Source: Urophycis tenuis (Eukaryota; Chordata; Actinopteri; Gadiformes; Phycidae). Taken from it: a stretch of 64,000 bases of DNA. Below are positions 1-13,017 of the stretch, piece by piece; within the stretch, counting starts at the first letter, position 1, and every line of letters starts with the position of its first letter. Under the pieces are notes generated by a model. That model searched no databases. It saw only the letters and a list, made by a program, of their open reading frames with translations, and was not told the origin of the DNA. The translations under genes were made by a program, and so were the position numbers. The DNA is taken from positions 432,822 to 496,821 of the forward strand of contig JAXIVH010000069.1 of assembly GCA_036785325.1 (NCBI GenBank). The letters are read 5' to 3'.

Positions 1-688
1 ATAAGTGGTTGATGAGAGTTTATATTACGCCAGTTAAATTAAATAAATACAATAAGAATATCCCAGATGTGTGTACAAAATGTACTGAGGTGAAGGGGAC
101 ATTATTTCATTGTGTATGGCAATGTAGCAAGATAAAATCTTTTTGGGAGGAGCTTAAAACAGCAATAGAAAAAATGATTTAAAAAAATATTCCAATGGAT
201 CCTGCATTTTTTGTCTTAGGACTTTACCCAAAAGGTCACAAATATAATAAAAGTGAACAAATATTAATAGATGTGTTTGTTGCACGCCAAAAGATCCATT
301 GCAATGTTTTGGAAAAAGATCAGCAGACCAAATGTTACGTATTGGGTGAAACAAATGCTGACAACTTTTCCTTTGGAGAGAGTGACATATATACGAAAAG
401 GAAGACAGGATATGTTTGAGAAGATATGGGAACCGTTCAAGGTGTTTGTTAATGGTGTTGATCAGACAATTGACAATGAAGAGGCATAAGTAGTTGGTTA
501 TGTAAACCTTGTAACAGACTTAATAAGTTCAATACCCGCAATTATAGGAAGACAGTAAATTATGTACAAATGTTTTGTGGCTGAGAAGTGGATGTTTGTG
601 ATATTTGTGATGTGTATGTGTATTGTTCGTTTGTAATGTGGTTTTGTAATGTAAGAAAATGTCAATAAATATATTGTAGTTAAAAGGG
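1..688 (+). mobile_element. L1-clade LINE, 3' end of ORF2 and 3' UTR (broken)
   Basis: The translated start carries the C-terminal L1 ORF2 signature: a CTKC..TLFHCVWQC zinc-knuckle-like motif, FWEEL, then PMDPAFFVLGLYP and a later MFWKKISRPNVTYWVKQM. One stop at about 180 and a frameshift near 270-300 break the frame. A 3' UTR follows, ending near an AATAAA at about 664. The 5' part lies outside the window. Confidence 0.85.
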
Positions 689-694
689 GCTGGT

Positions 695-1035
695 ATTTGG
701 ATCACTCTGAATACCACGTCGACAGGCGACAGGCCCGTTGACGTTGAGGTTTTCAATTGACCCGACACGTTAACCTGCGCGTGTTGCGCTCATCTGTTTG
801 TTGACGTTTCCAAATGCCTTGCAGTTGCATAATACAGGCGGGCTTTCATAAACACAGACGTAAATGCGTCGTTAGTATGAAAAAAACTTTGACCTTGACT
901 TTAACTGTGTCGGGTTTGGACAAAAAAAAAAAAAAAAGCTTGATGCCTGTCAGGCTCGGGTCGGGTTCGGTTACTGTTCTGTCGGGACGCGGGCCGGGCT
1001 TGGACAGAAAACTCCGGCCCGATTCCGCACCCTAG
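695..1035 (-). repeat. Dispersed repeat family A, copy 1 (internally deleted)
   Basis: About 340 bp whose reverse complement matches two separate blocks of a longer copy at 39903-40232 and 40965-41072. Shared blocks include a homopurine run next to agcttgatgcc, a GGTCGGGTTCGG-rich stretch, and a block around gcaaggcatttggaaa. Copy 1 lacks the interior. The pattern suggests a non-autonomous DNA transposon with an internal deletion, but no termini were fixed. Confidence 0.6.
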
Positions 1036-1140
1036 TGTGTGCGTGCGGGGTAGCTTAATCCACACTTGCCTGTTTGGTCCCGACCCTTTGGCTGTGCGCT
1101 GCAATCCCGCCAGGGGGGCGTGGCTCCAGGGAATCCAAAC

Positions 1141-1224
1141 CTGCAAGTTCATGCACAGGATGCAGAGGAAGAGCAGGCTGCCGATCGCCGCCATGCAGAA
1201 GGCCGTGCGCATCTGGAGCGCCAT
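1141..1224 (-). CDS. Candidate first coding exon of an unidentified gene; hydrophobic N-terminus
   Basis: An 84-bp frame starts at an ATG in good context (gggccATGg) and runs to donor CAG|gtttgg in phase 0. It encodes 28 residues with an uncharged core, CMAAIGSLLFLCILCM, preceded by one Arg. This looks like a signal-anchor or signal peptide. The surrounding DNA is GC-rich and not obviously repetitive. It lies on the cep131 strand about 12.7 kb beyond the cep131 stop. The frame remains open past the donor but runs into a dispersed repeat, so splicing is the better reading. I do not recognise the family; a type II Golgi enzyme is one possibility only. No second exon is in the window. Confidence 0.45.
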
Positions 1225-1344
1225 GGCCCACGCCTGGCCCTCAGCACACTGAGCCGCGCCGCTAGGCAGATGTCCCGGGACGGACTAGTGGCCGAGGTCG
1301 TGAACGCCACCCGCGGGCACCCTGCCTCCTCCCTGGGCGCATGA

Positions 1345-3162
<1,818 letters not shown>

Positions 3163-3249
<87 letters not shown>

Positions 3250-3252
3250 AAA
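3163..3252. repeat. (GAAA)n microsatellite
   Basis: About 22 GAAA units following a TTTTAAA context. Confidence 0.97.
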
Positions 3253-4198
3253 GGCTACCCTCAAATAAAAGGAAACATATGTGACTGTTGCATTTCAATA
3301 GGGGCACGCGAGAAAGCGAGCGAATAAATGCTAAAAGCCTGGATAAAGTAGGTCAAATGTACTCTATTCCAAACGGGACGTCGCCTTATAAAGGACACCA
3401 AAGAACTGGAAAATGTCAGCTCATAGGATGAATCTCAACAACTCAACCCCAACCCCTTTTAGTTCATATAGTTGTCAAAACGCATATTTATCAGCCAGCG
3501 ATTTGAAAATTATGGTCTGGTATTGTGTCAGGCATTCATTTAAAAATGATATAATGTCGGTAAATAGGCTTAACCCAATATAATTACTCTTATTTTATAA
3601 TAAGGCTTTGATGATATGGTTTCCAATGAGAATAGGCTCGCCTACAGCCAACTCCTGCAACCCATGATGAGTGATGATGGCATGACGTTCTGGCAGAACC
3701 GGATTGGAAACTTAAACCAACAGGATGGAATTCACCCGCTTGTGCGACAACAATGAACGCCATCGTCTTCAAGCGTTTCATTCTTTTATCTCTTCTCACT
3801 GGAAAAATAAATAACTTTTCCACAGCTTCCACACAGAACGTCCAGTCATGAAATATGCAAACGCAAAACCATAAAAGTAAACAGATGCGCAGAGGAGAGC
3901 AATGGCATTGACATCATAAAATGGTCATAAACGTGTGCGGACGCTCGAGTAGAGCCGCACTAAGACTCCGCACGGTCTGTCTATTGAGGGCGTGTTGTCG
4001 TTCCGAGGCTTTTTGTGTGTAATGACTTCCATCACGTCGCTTTTTCACCGGACACACCTCCGCATAGCGGGTCTCTCTCTGAAAAGTGAATGACTTCAGT
4101 TGTGTTCAGTTCGACTTTTCTTAACACGGTAAACGTATTGCCAATTGTCTCGGCAACTTTAAATGCACGCACAGAACATAAGTCTTTCTATTAAGAAA

Positions 4199-4251
<53 letters not shown>

Positions 4252-4560
4252 GGGGGTGGGGGGGGGGGGGGGTGCATTTCCGAAATTACAGACAGACAGA
4301 CCCTCGTGGGCATGTCTGGTGCCCGCATGCGCGAGGAATGTCACCCCCCCCCCCCCCAGCCAGGGGTCGTGAGCCGGCTCGTGTGAACACTAGCGGGACC
4401 TGGAAACATGAGACGGGGAAGAATGGCCCGCGGGCCTCCCGAGTCGCCTCGTCGCCTCGTCGCCGTGACTCGGCGGATTGTTTAACTCACCCGCCGTGAA
4501 CTCACGGTGGGTAAGTTCAGTTAGGCCTACTTAGTTCAGTTACAGTTACTGACGCAGGAG
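3253..4560. other. Non-coding, nothing recognised apart from simple repeats
   Basis: Contains a GT array at 4202-4249 followed by a G run and, at 4345-4358, a C run. No gene, RNA or transposon signature seen. Confidence 0.6.
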
Positions 4561-4574
4561 AGTAACTGTTGGTA

Positions 4575-4980
4575 GAGCTAGAATAGAATAGAATATAATA
4601 GAATAGAAATAATTTATTGATCCCAAGCTGGGAAATTAGCAGCAGCATTGCAATACAAAGAATCAAAGAATGAATGCAATGTAGAAAATAAAAAAATGTA
4701 TGTATGTATAAAAATATATAATAAAAAAAAATTATAAATAAAAATAAGAATAAAAATAAAAATAATTTTAGTGCAAGATATAGAACAATTGTACTGAAAT
4801 ATAAGGTGCTTGGAGACTTGTTATAACCAGAGTTATTGGACAGTGTGATGCCATGTGGCAGGAAGGATTTCCTATATCTGTCCCTACGACAGCGGAGCTG
4901 GAGCAGCCTGGGAGAGAAGGTGCTCCGCTGTCTGACCACTGTTTGATGGAGAGGGTGCTGATCATTGTCAAAACGCTAAG
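4575..4980 (-). mobile_element. Non-LTR retrotransposon 3' end, minus strand
   Basis: The minus-strand reading ends with residues RRDRYRKSFLPHGITLSNNS, typical of the C-terminus of a common fish LINE. It is followed on the minus strand by an A/T-rich 3' UTR, the tttattgatccc tail motif, and an AATAG simple tail at the element end. Heavily 5' truncated. Confidence 0.65.
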
Positions 4981-5104
4981 CTTAAGCTAACTCATACAGT
5001 TAGTAGTCACTCTCTGCTGTGGTTGCTATTGGTATTGGTGTCGTTTTTGTTTGATGAATAGGACTGCACGAGCCCACTCAAGCTTTGACCAAGTACGTTT
5101 CGGC

Positions 5105-5525
5105 CTAGGGATGCACCGATGCCGATACCAGTATCGGGTATCGGGCCGATACTTCATTGAAATACTCATACTCGTATTAGCTTTTTAATTGCCAATACCA
5201 CGCACCGATACCACTATGTCAGTAGCCTACATCAAACTGGTCGCATGCGGAGATGAGTTGTCCTACCTAACTTCAATTTCTAGGGGGAGGTAATGATCCG
5301 AAACTGGATCATTAGGAGTAAGGAGTAAGGCAGAGTGTAAGATCTGTAATGCTACGGTGTCGAGAGGCGGAAAGGAAAGTACTTCCTTTAATACAAGCAA
5401 TCTGATAAAACATCTTAAGACGCACCATAGTGCTAAGTACACAGAGTTCACTAATGCTAGCGGCGCAACACCGAAGCAGCCAACCTTAACTGACGTCTTG
5501 AGGGTGACCACCTGCTAATAAGCCC
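5105..5525 (+). mobile_element. hAT transposon 5' part with BED zinc finger
   Basis: It begins with the tagggatgcaccgatgccga type of hAT end and palindromic GGTATCGG motifs. At about 5325-5505 the plus strand reads CKICNATVSRGG, then SNLIKHLKTHH, a BED-type zinc finger (C-x2-C...H-x4-H). The element stops at about 5525, where Rex3-like sequence begins, so it is truncated. Confidence 0.75.
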
Positions 5526-5534
5526 AAGGGGGGC

Positions 5535-6633
5535 TAATTAGCAGCTCTATACCCTTGGCGCGGTACTCGAGGGTGCATGTGCTTTGTGGACTTGGAGAAG
5601 GCGTTCGATCGTGTCCCTCGGGGAGCCCTGTGGGGGGTGCTCCGGGAGTATGGGGTACCGGGCCCGCTGTTACGGGCCATCGGGTCCCTGTACTCCCGGT
5701 GCCAGAGCTTGGTCCGCATTGCCGGCAGTAAGTCGAGCCTGTTTCCGGTGAGAGTTGGCCTCCGCCAGGGCTGCCCTTTGTCACCGATTCTGTTCACAAC
5801 TTTTATGGACAGAATTTCTAGGCGCAGCCAGGGCGTTGAGGGGTTACGGTTCGCTGGCCTCAGGATTGCGTCACTGCTTTTTGCAGATGATCTTGTCCTG
5901 TTGCCTTCATCGGGCCGTGACCTTCAGCTCTCACTGGAGCGGTTCGCAGCCGAATGTGAAGCGGCTGGGATGAGGATCAGCACCTCCAAATCCGAGGCCA
6001 TGGTTCTCGGCCGGAAAAGGGTGGAGTGCACTCTCCGGGTCGGGGAGGAGATTCTGCCTCAAGTGGAGGAGTTCAAGTATCTCGGGGTCTTGTTCACGAG
6101 TGAGGGGAGGATGGAGCGGGAGATTGACCGACGGATCGGTGCGGCGTCGGCAGTGATGCGGGCTCTGCACCGGTCCGTCATGGTGAAGAAGGAGCTGAGC
6201 CTAAAGGCGAAGCTCTCGATTTACCGGTCAATCTACGTTCCTACCCTCACCTATGGTCACGAGCTGTGGGTAGTGACCGAAAGAACGAGATCGCGAATAC
6301 AAGCGGCCGAAATGAGTTTCCTCCGCAGGGTGTCCGGGCTCTCCCTTAGAGATAGGGTGAGAAGCTCGGTCATCCGGGAGGGGCTCAGAGTAGAACCGCT
6401 GCTCCTCCGCATCGAGAGGAGCCAGTTGCGGTGGCTCGGGCATCTAGTGAGGATGCCTCCTGGACGCCTCCCTGGGGAGGTGTTACTATGTCTCTCGACT
6501 GGCCTGGGAACGCCTCGGGATCCCCACAGAAGAGCTGGACGAAGTGGCTGGGGAGAGGGAAGTCTGGGCTTCTCTCCTCAGGCTGCTGCCCCCGCGACCC
6601 GACCCCGGATAAGCGGAGGACATGGATGGATGG

Positions 6634-6637
<4 letters not shown>
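5535..6637 (+). mobile_element. Rex3-type (RTE clade) LINE, 5' truncated
   Basis: From 5577 a long frame reads reverse transcriptase motifs in order: CFVDLEKAFDRVPR, GLRQGCPLSPILF, LLFADDLVLL (catalytic DD), EEFKYLGVLFTSEGRMEREI and a C-terminal LRRVSGLSLRDRVRSS..LRWLGHLVRMP. The 3' end is short and closes with ATGGATGGATGG, the tetranucleotide tail described for Rex3. The frame is largely intact, but the 5' half of the element (endonuclease) is missing. It is copied tail to tail with the LINE at 6637-8470. Confidence 0.88.
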
Positions 6638-6672
<35 letters not shown>

Positions 6673-8470
6673 TAATAAATACAACAAAACAAATCAAAGT
6701 AAAACATTATAACAGACAACAGATCAGCAGCAGTGGACAAATTAAAAGTTATCCCAGCTAGTGACAACAGGTTTGATTTTCCAGAAGCCATTTTTTGAGA
6801 TGTTTGGAAAAAGAGGTGAGAGTAGATAGGTCGCGTATTGCACTTGGTATAGAGTTCCAGGTATTGGATGCTCTATAGGAAAAAAATGCTTGGCCAAAAG
6901 CACTTCTCCTAAAGGTAACAGTACAATCACCTCTGGAGCCTGCTCTGGTTGTGCTGTTTATGTTCCTTTTAATATATTCCTGTAAAGGTGGTGGAGCTAG
7001 ACCATGAAGGACTTTAAAAACTAACATAGAGTCAGTGTATTTCACAGTGTTTTCCATATCCAGCAACTCAAGTTTTTTTTAAATCTGACAGTGATGATAC
7101 ATTTTAGGTTTTCTATCTAAAACTTTTATAGCTTGTTTATATGTTGACTCTAGGGACTTTAGAGTTGTCTTACAAGCTGAGGCCCAACTGGTTATACAAT
7201 AGGTCATGTGAGACATGATCATTGCATCAAAGTATAGCCTAGCTGCTTCAAAAGTAAGATTGTTTCTTATATATCTAAAGTTGGACAAGTTAAATTTCAT
7301 TTTGTTGACAGTTTTTTTTGTGTGCTGCTTAAAACTCAGTTGTGAGTCCAAAATCACACCTAGGTATTTAAACTCTTGAACTACTTAAAGCTTTTTCTCT
7401 CTCACAAAAATATTAGGGTCTGTGTCAGACTTATTTAGCCTTTTGGAGAAATACATTGAAACAGTCTTGGACACATTTAAGTGCAGGTGAGAGCTCTCTA
7501 ACCAATTGCACACCTTATTCATAACAGCTGTAAGTTGTTTTGCAGCTTGCGCTTTGTCTTTAGTATGTACATAAAGCACAGCATCATCTGCATACAGTTG
7601 GCAGGTCACTGTTGGTGGACAGTAACTTGCCAAGTCATTTATGAATAGGCTAAATAAAAGAGGTCCTAGTATTGAACCTTGGGGTACTCCTAGGTTATTC
7701 TCACAAGGCATAGATTTCATGTTTTGAACTCTGACACATTGAAGTCTTGATGAAAGATATGCAAATCCATTTCAAGGATTTCTCAGAGAAGTTAAAATGA
7801 GTCAACTTGGTTATTAGTAACCTGTGGTTGACTGTGTCGAAAGCCTTACTCAGGTCAAGGAACACAGCTCCAACAACCCCACCTGTATCAAGCTTGGATT
7901 TTCTGGTTTCCAAGAAGTAGCAGACAGCTGTCTCTGTAGAGTGGTGTTTTCTGAAGCCAAATTGGAGGTCATTTAACATATATGGACTTTTATTTAGAAG
8001 ATATATGATTTGTTCTGCAACCAGTTTCTCCGCTATCTTGGATATTGAGGGGAGTATACTGATTGGTCTATAGTTACTTGTCAGTGTAGGGTCTCCAGAC
8101 TTAAGGATTGGTGTAATAATAGAATCCTTCCAGGAGTCTGGAAAAACACCTACATTTATGGAATCATTGATGATGTTTGTTAGCGGAGCTATGAAAGACT
8201 GTTTGTAAGTTTTGAGAAATAATGAATCCATGTTAAAAGTATCTTTGGCTCTAGTACTTTTAAGGCCGTAGATGACCTTTTCAACTTGTGATTGAGATAT
8301 TGCATGGATATCAAATATTGGGGCATCAGTATTAAGGGGCATTGGAGTTAGTTGATGTACTTCATGACCTGAGTTTTGCTTCATATTTTTCACAGAGTCA
8401 ACAAAATAAACATTAAGAGCTGTTGCAATGTCCTTAGGATCATTGATTACCCTGTCAGGCAGCTTCAACT
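6637..8470 (-). mobile_element. L2/CR1/jockey-type LINE, minus strand, broken frame
   Basis: Minus-strand frames carry, in order, NVGVFPDSWKDSIITPILKS, NYRPISILPSISKIAEKL, FGFRKHHSTETAV, AVFLDLSKAFDTVNH, GVPQGSILGPLLFSLFINDL, CQLYADDAVLYV (catalytic DD) and a C-terminal VFKVLHGLAPPPLQEYI with SYRASNTWNSIPS. At least two frameshifts or stops separate the blocks (near 7710 and 7370), so it is dead. An (ATT)n tail, read on the minus strand, ends it at 6637-6672. Confidence 0.85.
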
Positions 8471-8557
8471 CTTTAATTTCCCTGCATCTGTCATTTCATT
8501 CAATGTGTGCATCTGTCAATTCATTCAATGAATTCACAGATGCACTTCCACTTACGA

Positions 8558-8591
8558 TTTAGGGTTAGGGTTAGGGTTAGGGTAAGGGTTG
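8558..8591. repeat. Interstitial telomere-like (TTAGGG)n tract
   Basis: About five TTAGGG units, the last degenerate (GGTAAGGG). It interrupts the hAT transposase reading frame and lies far from any sign of a chromosome end. Confidence 0.9.
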
Positions 8592-10015
8592 ACTTAAGTT
8601 CCGCAATGCGTTTGGCAGATGAGGAGAAATGGCTAAAGGTCTTGTTGACGACATTTTCGATGTCGATATTTAGCCGATCTCCTGCGTGTTTTGCACTGTT
8701 GTGAACGATGTGGGCCACACAGTTTGCCTTCAAAATGCAATTGTTGTTCTCTTTCAGTTTCTGGAAGACAGAGTTGTAGCTCCCGTAATTCACACTAGCA
8801 TTGTCAGCGGAATACGCAGATATCCTGTCTAGTCCCAGTCCATTTTCCTCCAGCTTGGTGACTATCTGGTTGTGGATCGCGGCAGATGTTTCATCACTGT
8901 CATCCTAGAAATCAAGGACCTTCGTCTGTACTCCCAAGTCTGGCGTCCAGTAACGCACTGACAGTGGGAAGAGCTTGGTGGTCCCATGATTGGAGGCATC
9001 TGAAGCCACTGAGAAGAATGGCGTATGGGCTGTGGAGACACACACAGATGGGATGAACTTATAAGAGATTCTCTAAAAACAGATTACTATTAAAAAAAAA
9101 CAAGATACTGCTTTACCGTTTTGATCATTATTGATTTTATATAAATAGTATCTATAGAAATATTTATACCTTTTCAAAAATTATAGTTGCTTTTGTTTGT
9201 TTAGTTTGGGAGATAACGAATAGTGAAGTGTTGCTCACAATCATGTAAGGGCAGGGTCTGGTTTCACGAAGGCACCGATGAGCAGCATCATGTTAGCTAA
9301 CGTTAGCTACTGATGCAATTTCAGTGAACTGAAGGAAAAGTTTACTTTTAACATACCAGCAGAAGAAGATTAGCTAACATTAGCTAGCTAACGTTACACA
9401 CAAATAGCTAACACACAACAATGTTACATCCATGAACATAACTTTAACTTTACCTTTGGTTGTTGCCTCTCGTTGCTCATTCAGTGGTCTTCTGAGGACC
9501 CTCAAGCAATCTTCGACGGAGGCAGGGGCAAGTACATCTGTGACAATGGCTTCTGCCTTCGTCCGACCACAGGCCATCCTCTTGGCAATGTCCGAGTCCG
9601 GATAAATCGTTGGGGCTAGCTTTGTGCCACAATCTCCTGCTCGATATGATGTAGCATGTTGGACAGTGTGATACACACTTGTCACCTCTGCAGCAGTCAC
9701 TTTGTCAGCTAGAAAGTCGTTTTTAGGTCGGAGGAAAGCATCCATAGATTTGGATCTCTCTTTCTGTTGGACACGTTTCTTGTGAGTCTCCGTGAGTCTG
9801 TGTCGTTTGACATCGTATTCCCCTCCATGTCCGATTGAGAAGGACGTTTTGCAAAGGTCACAAAAAGCCCTTTCGGTATCCCCCTCAACACCTTTCAGCC
9901 ACAAATATTCATTTTCCCAGTCTTTCTTGTACCCACACCTTCTCTTTTTAATTGATGGTGGCAGTGTCTCAGACTCAGTCTCTTTCTCCATTTTTTCGAA
10001 TTGGAAAGCGCACAT
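8592..10015 (-). pseudogene. hAT-family transposase gene fragment with BED-like N-terminus
   Basis: Exon 1 (about 9450-10015) encodes a lysine-rich start, then DWENEYLWLKGVEG, FCDLCKTSFSIGHGGEYDVK and H..TETH, a BED/TTF-like zinc finger. A donor AAAG|gtaaag and an acceptor tccacag near 9044 suggest an intron at about 9045-9450. Downstream coding reads PFFSVASDASNHGTTKLFPL, a stop at about 8907, then ISAYSADNASVNYGS and NCVAHIVHNSAKH, which are hAT core motifs. The rest of the catalytic domain is lost at the telomere-like tract. Pseudogenised. Confidence 0.8.
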
Positions 10016-10304
10016 CTAAAAGTTCCTTGCCAGTGTGTCTGGTATCATATGCACATGCGTGCACTGTCATGACAACAATGAAAAAGTTGACAACAACCTA
10101 GTCAGCAGTTCAACTGAGAGGTGGGCGTGGCAACAGTAGCGTGCTAATCTGTCAAGTAATGTTCGTTTGGCTGCCTGGGGCTCCAGGATATAGAGCGACC
10201 AACTTTTTTTTGAGCAAGCATTGATTATGCGTGACACGGTCTCAATTTGCGGGACGCATGAAGTGGCCTCAAACGCTGTGCGTGCACACGCTACGCAGGA
10301 CAGG
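10016..10304. other. Non-coding, no feature seen
   Basis: Probably the 5' flank of the hAT gene; no motif recognised with confidence. Confidence 0.4.
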
Positions 10305-10312
10305 TGGCCACC

Positions 10313-10923
10313 AGAGGCGGACAGTACTTGAGTACATTTACTTGAGTACTGTACTTAAGTACAGTTTTGAGGGATCTGTACTTTACTTGAGTATCTTGTT
10401 GGGGAAGTACTTATGACTTTTACTCAAGTACATTTGAAAGGCAAATATCATACTTTTAACTCCACTACATTTCTATCCATAACCATGAGTACCCAAGTAC
10501 TTTTTCTAAAAAAGAAGTAGTGCAGTGCGCTGTCACACACAGGAGGGCACGAATGGAGCCATGGGGGGTATTCCAGGTGCTTTACTCAATGGCACCTCAT
10601 CAGCGTGATGAGTGAGATTCGAACCTGTAATCCTTAACCTGTACACCACGTGATGCCGCAGTTGGGAATGTGCCAACCCATGGCCCCACCTTACAAGTTT
10701 TCTGAGCAAGTTAATGACAGTTTTCGTTTCAAGTGTTTACTTTGTTTGCCAGAAATGTACTCTTGTACTTTTGATACTTAAGTACTTTTAAAAACAAGTA
10801 CTTCAGTACCTTTACTTAAGTACACATCTGACTGTAGTACTTTTACTTTTACTTGAGTAAAATTGAATAAGCCGTATCTGTACTTTGACTTGAGTCACGA
10901 ACCTGTGTACTCTGTCCGCCTAC
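10313..10923. mobile_element. hAT-type MITE with 8-bp target-site duplication
   Basis: Both ends carry GGCGGACAG with flanking AGTAC/AGAGTAC, in inverted orientation. The interior is rich in AAGTACTT-type palindromes (ACTTGAGTACATTTACTTGA and similar). The exact 8-bp direct repeat TGGCCACC flanks the element at 10305-10312 and 10924-10931. No coding capacity. Confidence 0.88.
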
Positions 10924-10931
10924 TGGCCACC

Positions 10932-11345
10932 CTATGACCCCCTCTTCCAAGACCTCCACTGGCTTCCTGTAGTGGCTCGCATCAAATTCAAGACGATGCT
11001 ACTGGCCTACAAAGCCGTCAATGGAACTGCCCCTACCTACCTCCAAACATTAGTGAAACACCACGCCCCTGCTCGAGCACTCCGTTTAACTACCTCAGCT
11101 GGTCATCACTAAAAGGAGGAAAATCGGACGGCAAAATCTCAACTCTTCTCCGTTTTGGCACCGCAGTGGTGGAACGAGCTCCCTGCCAAGTCAGGACTGC
11201 AGAGTCACTCCCCATCTTCCGGAAGAGACTCAAGACCCACTTGTTCAGAGTCCATCTGAACCCTGCATAACCCTACCCATGCTCTTATTTGTTGTACGTC
11301 TTGGCACTTTAATCGCTCTTTGTAACGTGGCACTTAGTCAGAGAT
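10932..11345 (+). mobile_element. LINE 3' end (CR1/L2/Rex1-like)
   Basis: The plus strand reads LFQDLHWLPVVARIKFKTML, then LLAYKAVNGTAPTYLQTLV, the conserved C-terminal block of this LINE group, then a stop-containing remnant. A shorter copy of its 3' end is at 14648-14758. Confidence 0.8.
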
Positions 11346-12378
11346 GTTGTATACTAGCAATGGTTAATCTATCAGTTGAAATGTATGATGCATTAATATA
11401 CATTCGATGTCAGAAAAAAACGACCATATTGTACTGTGAGCATCCGAAAATGACATAGTAGTTTTAACAATGACAATGAGCGTCCATTTTGCATTTGGCT
11501 GTTTCAGAAGGCATGCAAACTATGGCCAACTTGATTCAGAATTCTTTGTGCAAATACCAGAACATTTTTTTTTTTTAATAATAGCACATGTGGGAACAAA
11601 AACAACAACAATATTACAAACAAAGGTAGCCAAAAGAGTGCCAAGAACAGAGAATAAATACAAATCTTGTAACAAAAATAACAACACTAAAAAAGCAATA
11701 AATATCTGCTGACATGAGTGAGTTGGGTTGGGGGAGAAGCATGGGAACCTTTAGTGTTTGGGGGAGTCACATCATCGGACGCATTTCCTGGTTTCGAGTT
11801 TCCAGACGCATCAGCACATGACCAGTTGATCCGGCCCCACCTCCCCTGTTTCAAGCTATGGGGGCCTTTAAAAATAAAAAGACCATTCTAAGCAGGAACC
11901 TCGCTCAGGTTTCTTTGTGTGTCCCGAGTATGGCAATTCCACATATTTAACCTTGCCTTTAACCTTGGCTGACATAGAAAGCAAAACATACCACATATTT
12001 AAGACCAATTTAAATGAGTGGCGGTGGCTGTTGGACAAAACAGGGACAGGTTAACTTTCTCCAGCTTTCCCTTGCTAAAGAATCCAAACAAACAAACTTG
12101 GTTCCAGAGTGTGAGCGCTGGTGGTCACATGACACCCTGCCCCCATGCCCTCCACCCCTACTCTGTCCCAGGCACCCTAATCATGTGTTCACTTCCTTAG
12201 CACATTCCTAGCTAGCTGTGGCTCCCACTCTGACTTCAACCCTCCTAACTCACTCACACAAACCCTCCAATAAGCCAAGTAAACAAACTCCCCACATCTG
12301 TGACCTTGAGAACACACGGTGGCAGAACTTGTCTGTTCTTGCTGCCCCCACTTCTCCTTTCCAGCTTGTCCATGTCGC
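11346..12378. other. Non-coding, nothing recognised
   Basis: No coding frame or repeat end identified by eye. Confidence 0.4.
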
Positions 12379-12497
12379 TCTCTCTCTCTCTCTCTCTCTC
12401 TCTCCTGTCTGTCCATCTCTCTCTGTCTCCCTACCTTCTTTCTCTCTCTCTCTCTGTCTCCCTACTTTCTTTCTCTCTCTCTCTCTCTTTCTCCCTA

Positions 12498-12568
<71 letters not shown>
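12379..12568. repeat. (CT)n compound microsatellite
   Basis: CT arrays broken by ccctactttctt-type interruptions, then about 30 pure units. The low-complexity SLSLSL frames here are not genes. Confidence 0.97.
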
Positions 12569-12574
<6 letters not shown>

Positions 12575-13017
12575 ATGTCGCCACAGTGATAGTGTGACGC
12601 TGCTAACCCACTAACCCCAGAATTTAGAGGAGGTCAGATTTGACCTTGTTCCAAGCCTCTCGTGTTACAACCCCTCTATCTTAGCCTGAGCCTGGGGGCA
12701 GGTATTTGGGGGTTGAGGCTTTTCTTTCCTTTTTTTACGAGACTAGAGACTTCTAATTACCGCTTTTCCTCCTGAGGTTTGGGGGTGGTGTGTGTGTGTG
12801 TGTGTGTGTGTGTGGAGGGGTTGGGACTGTGGGGGTGGGGGGTGTACAGGCCACAGAGGAAACGGCGGGGCTTCTCTGCACTGTACTGTAGTCTCAGCCA
12901 TGTGAGTGTGTGGACCGAAACTCTGCTTTCCATTTCTTGGAAGTGTGTTTGTGTTTGAGTCTGGGAATGAGTCCGTTTTTGCCTATACCATATTGTGTAG
13001 TTCTTGTGTTAATCCCA
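12569..13017. other. Non-coding with short GT array
   Basis: GT repeat at about 12789-12813; otherwise nothing recognised. Confidence 0.5.

Noticed and set aside
1141..1224. Assignment to aatk, the human neighbour of CEP131
   Set aside because: The 28 residues do not resemble the AATK N-terminus I remember; left unnamed.
8558..8591. Chromosome end
   Set aside because: Only about five units, and ordinary sequence continues on both sides.
9040..10015. Functional domesticated transposase
   Set aside because: In-frame stop near 8907 and loss of the catalytic remainder at the telomere-like tract.
12218..12614. Ser/Leu-rich frames
   Set aside because: Pure CT microsatellite translation.
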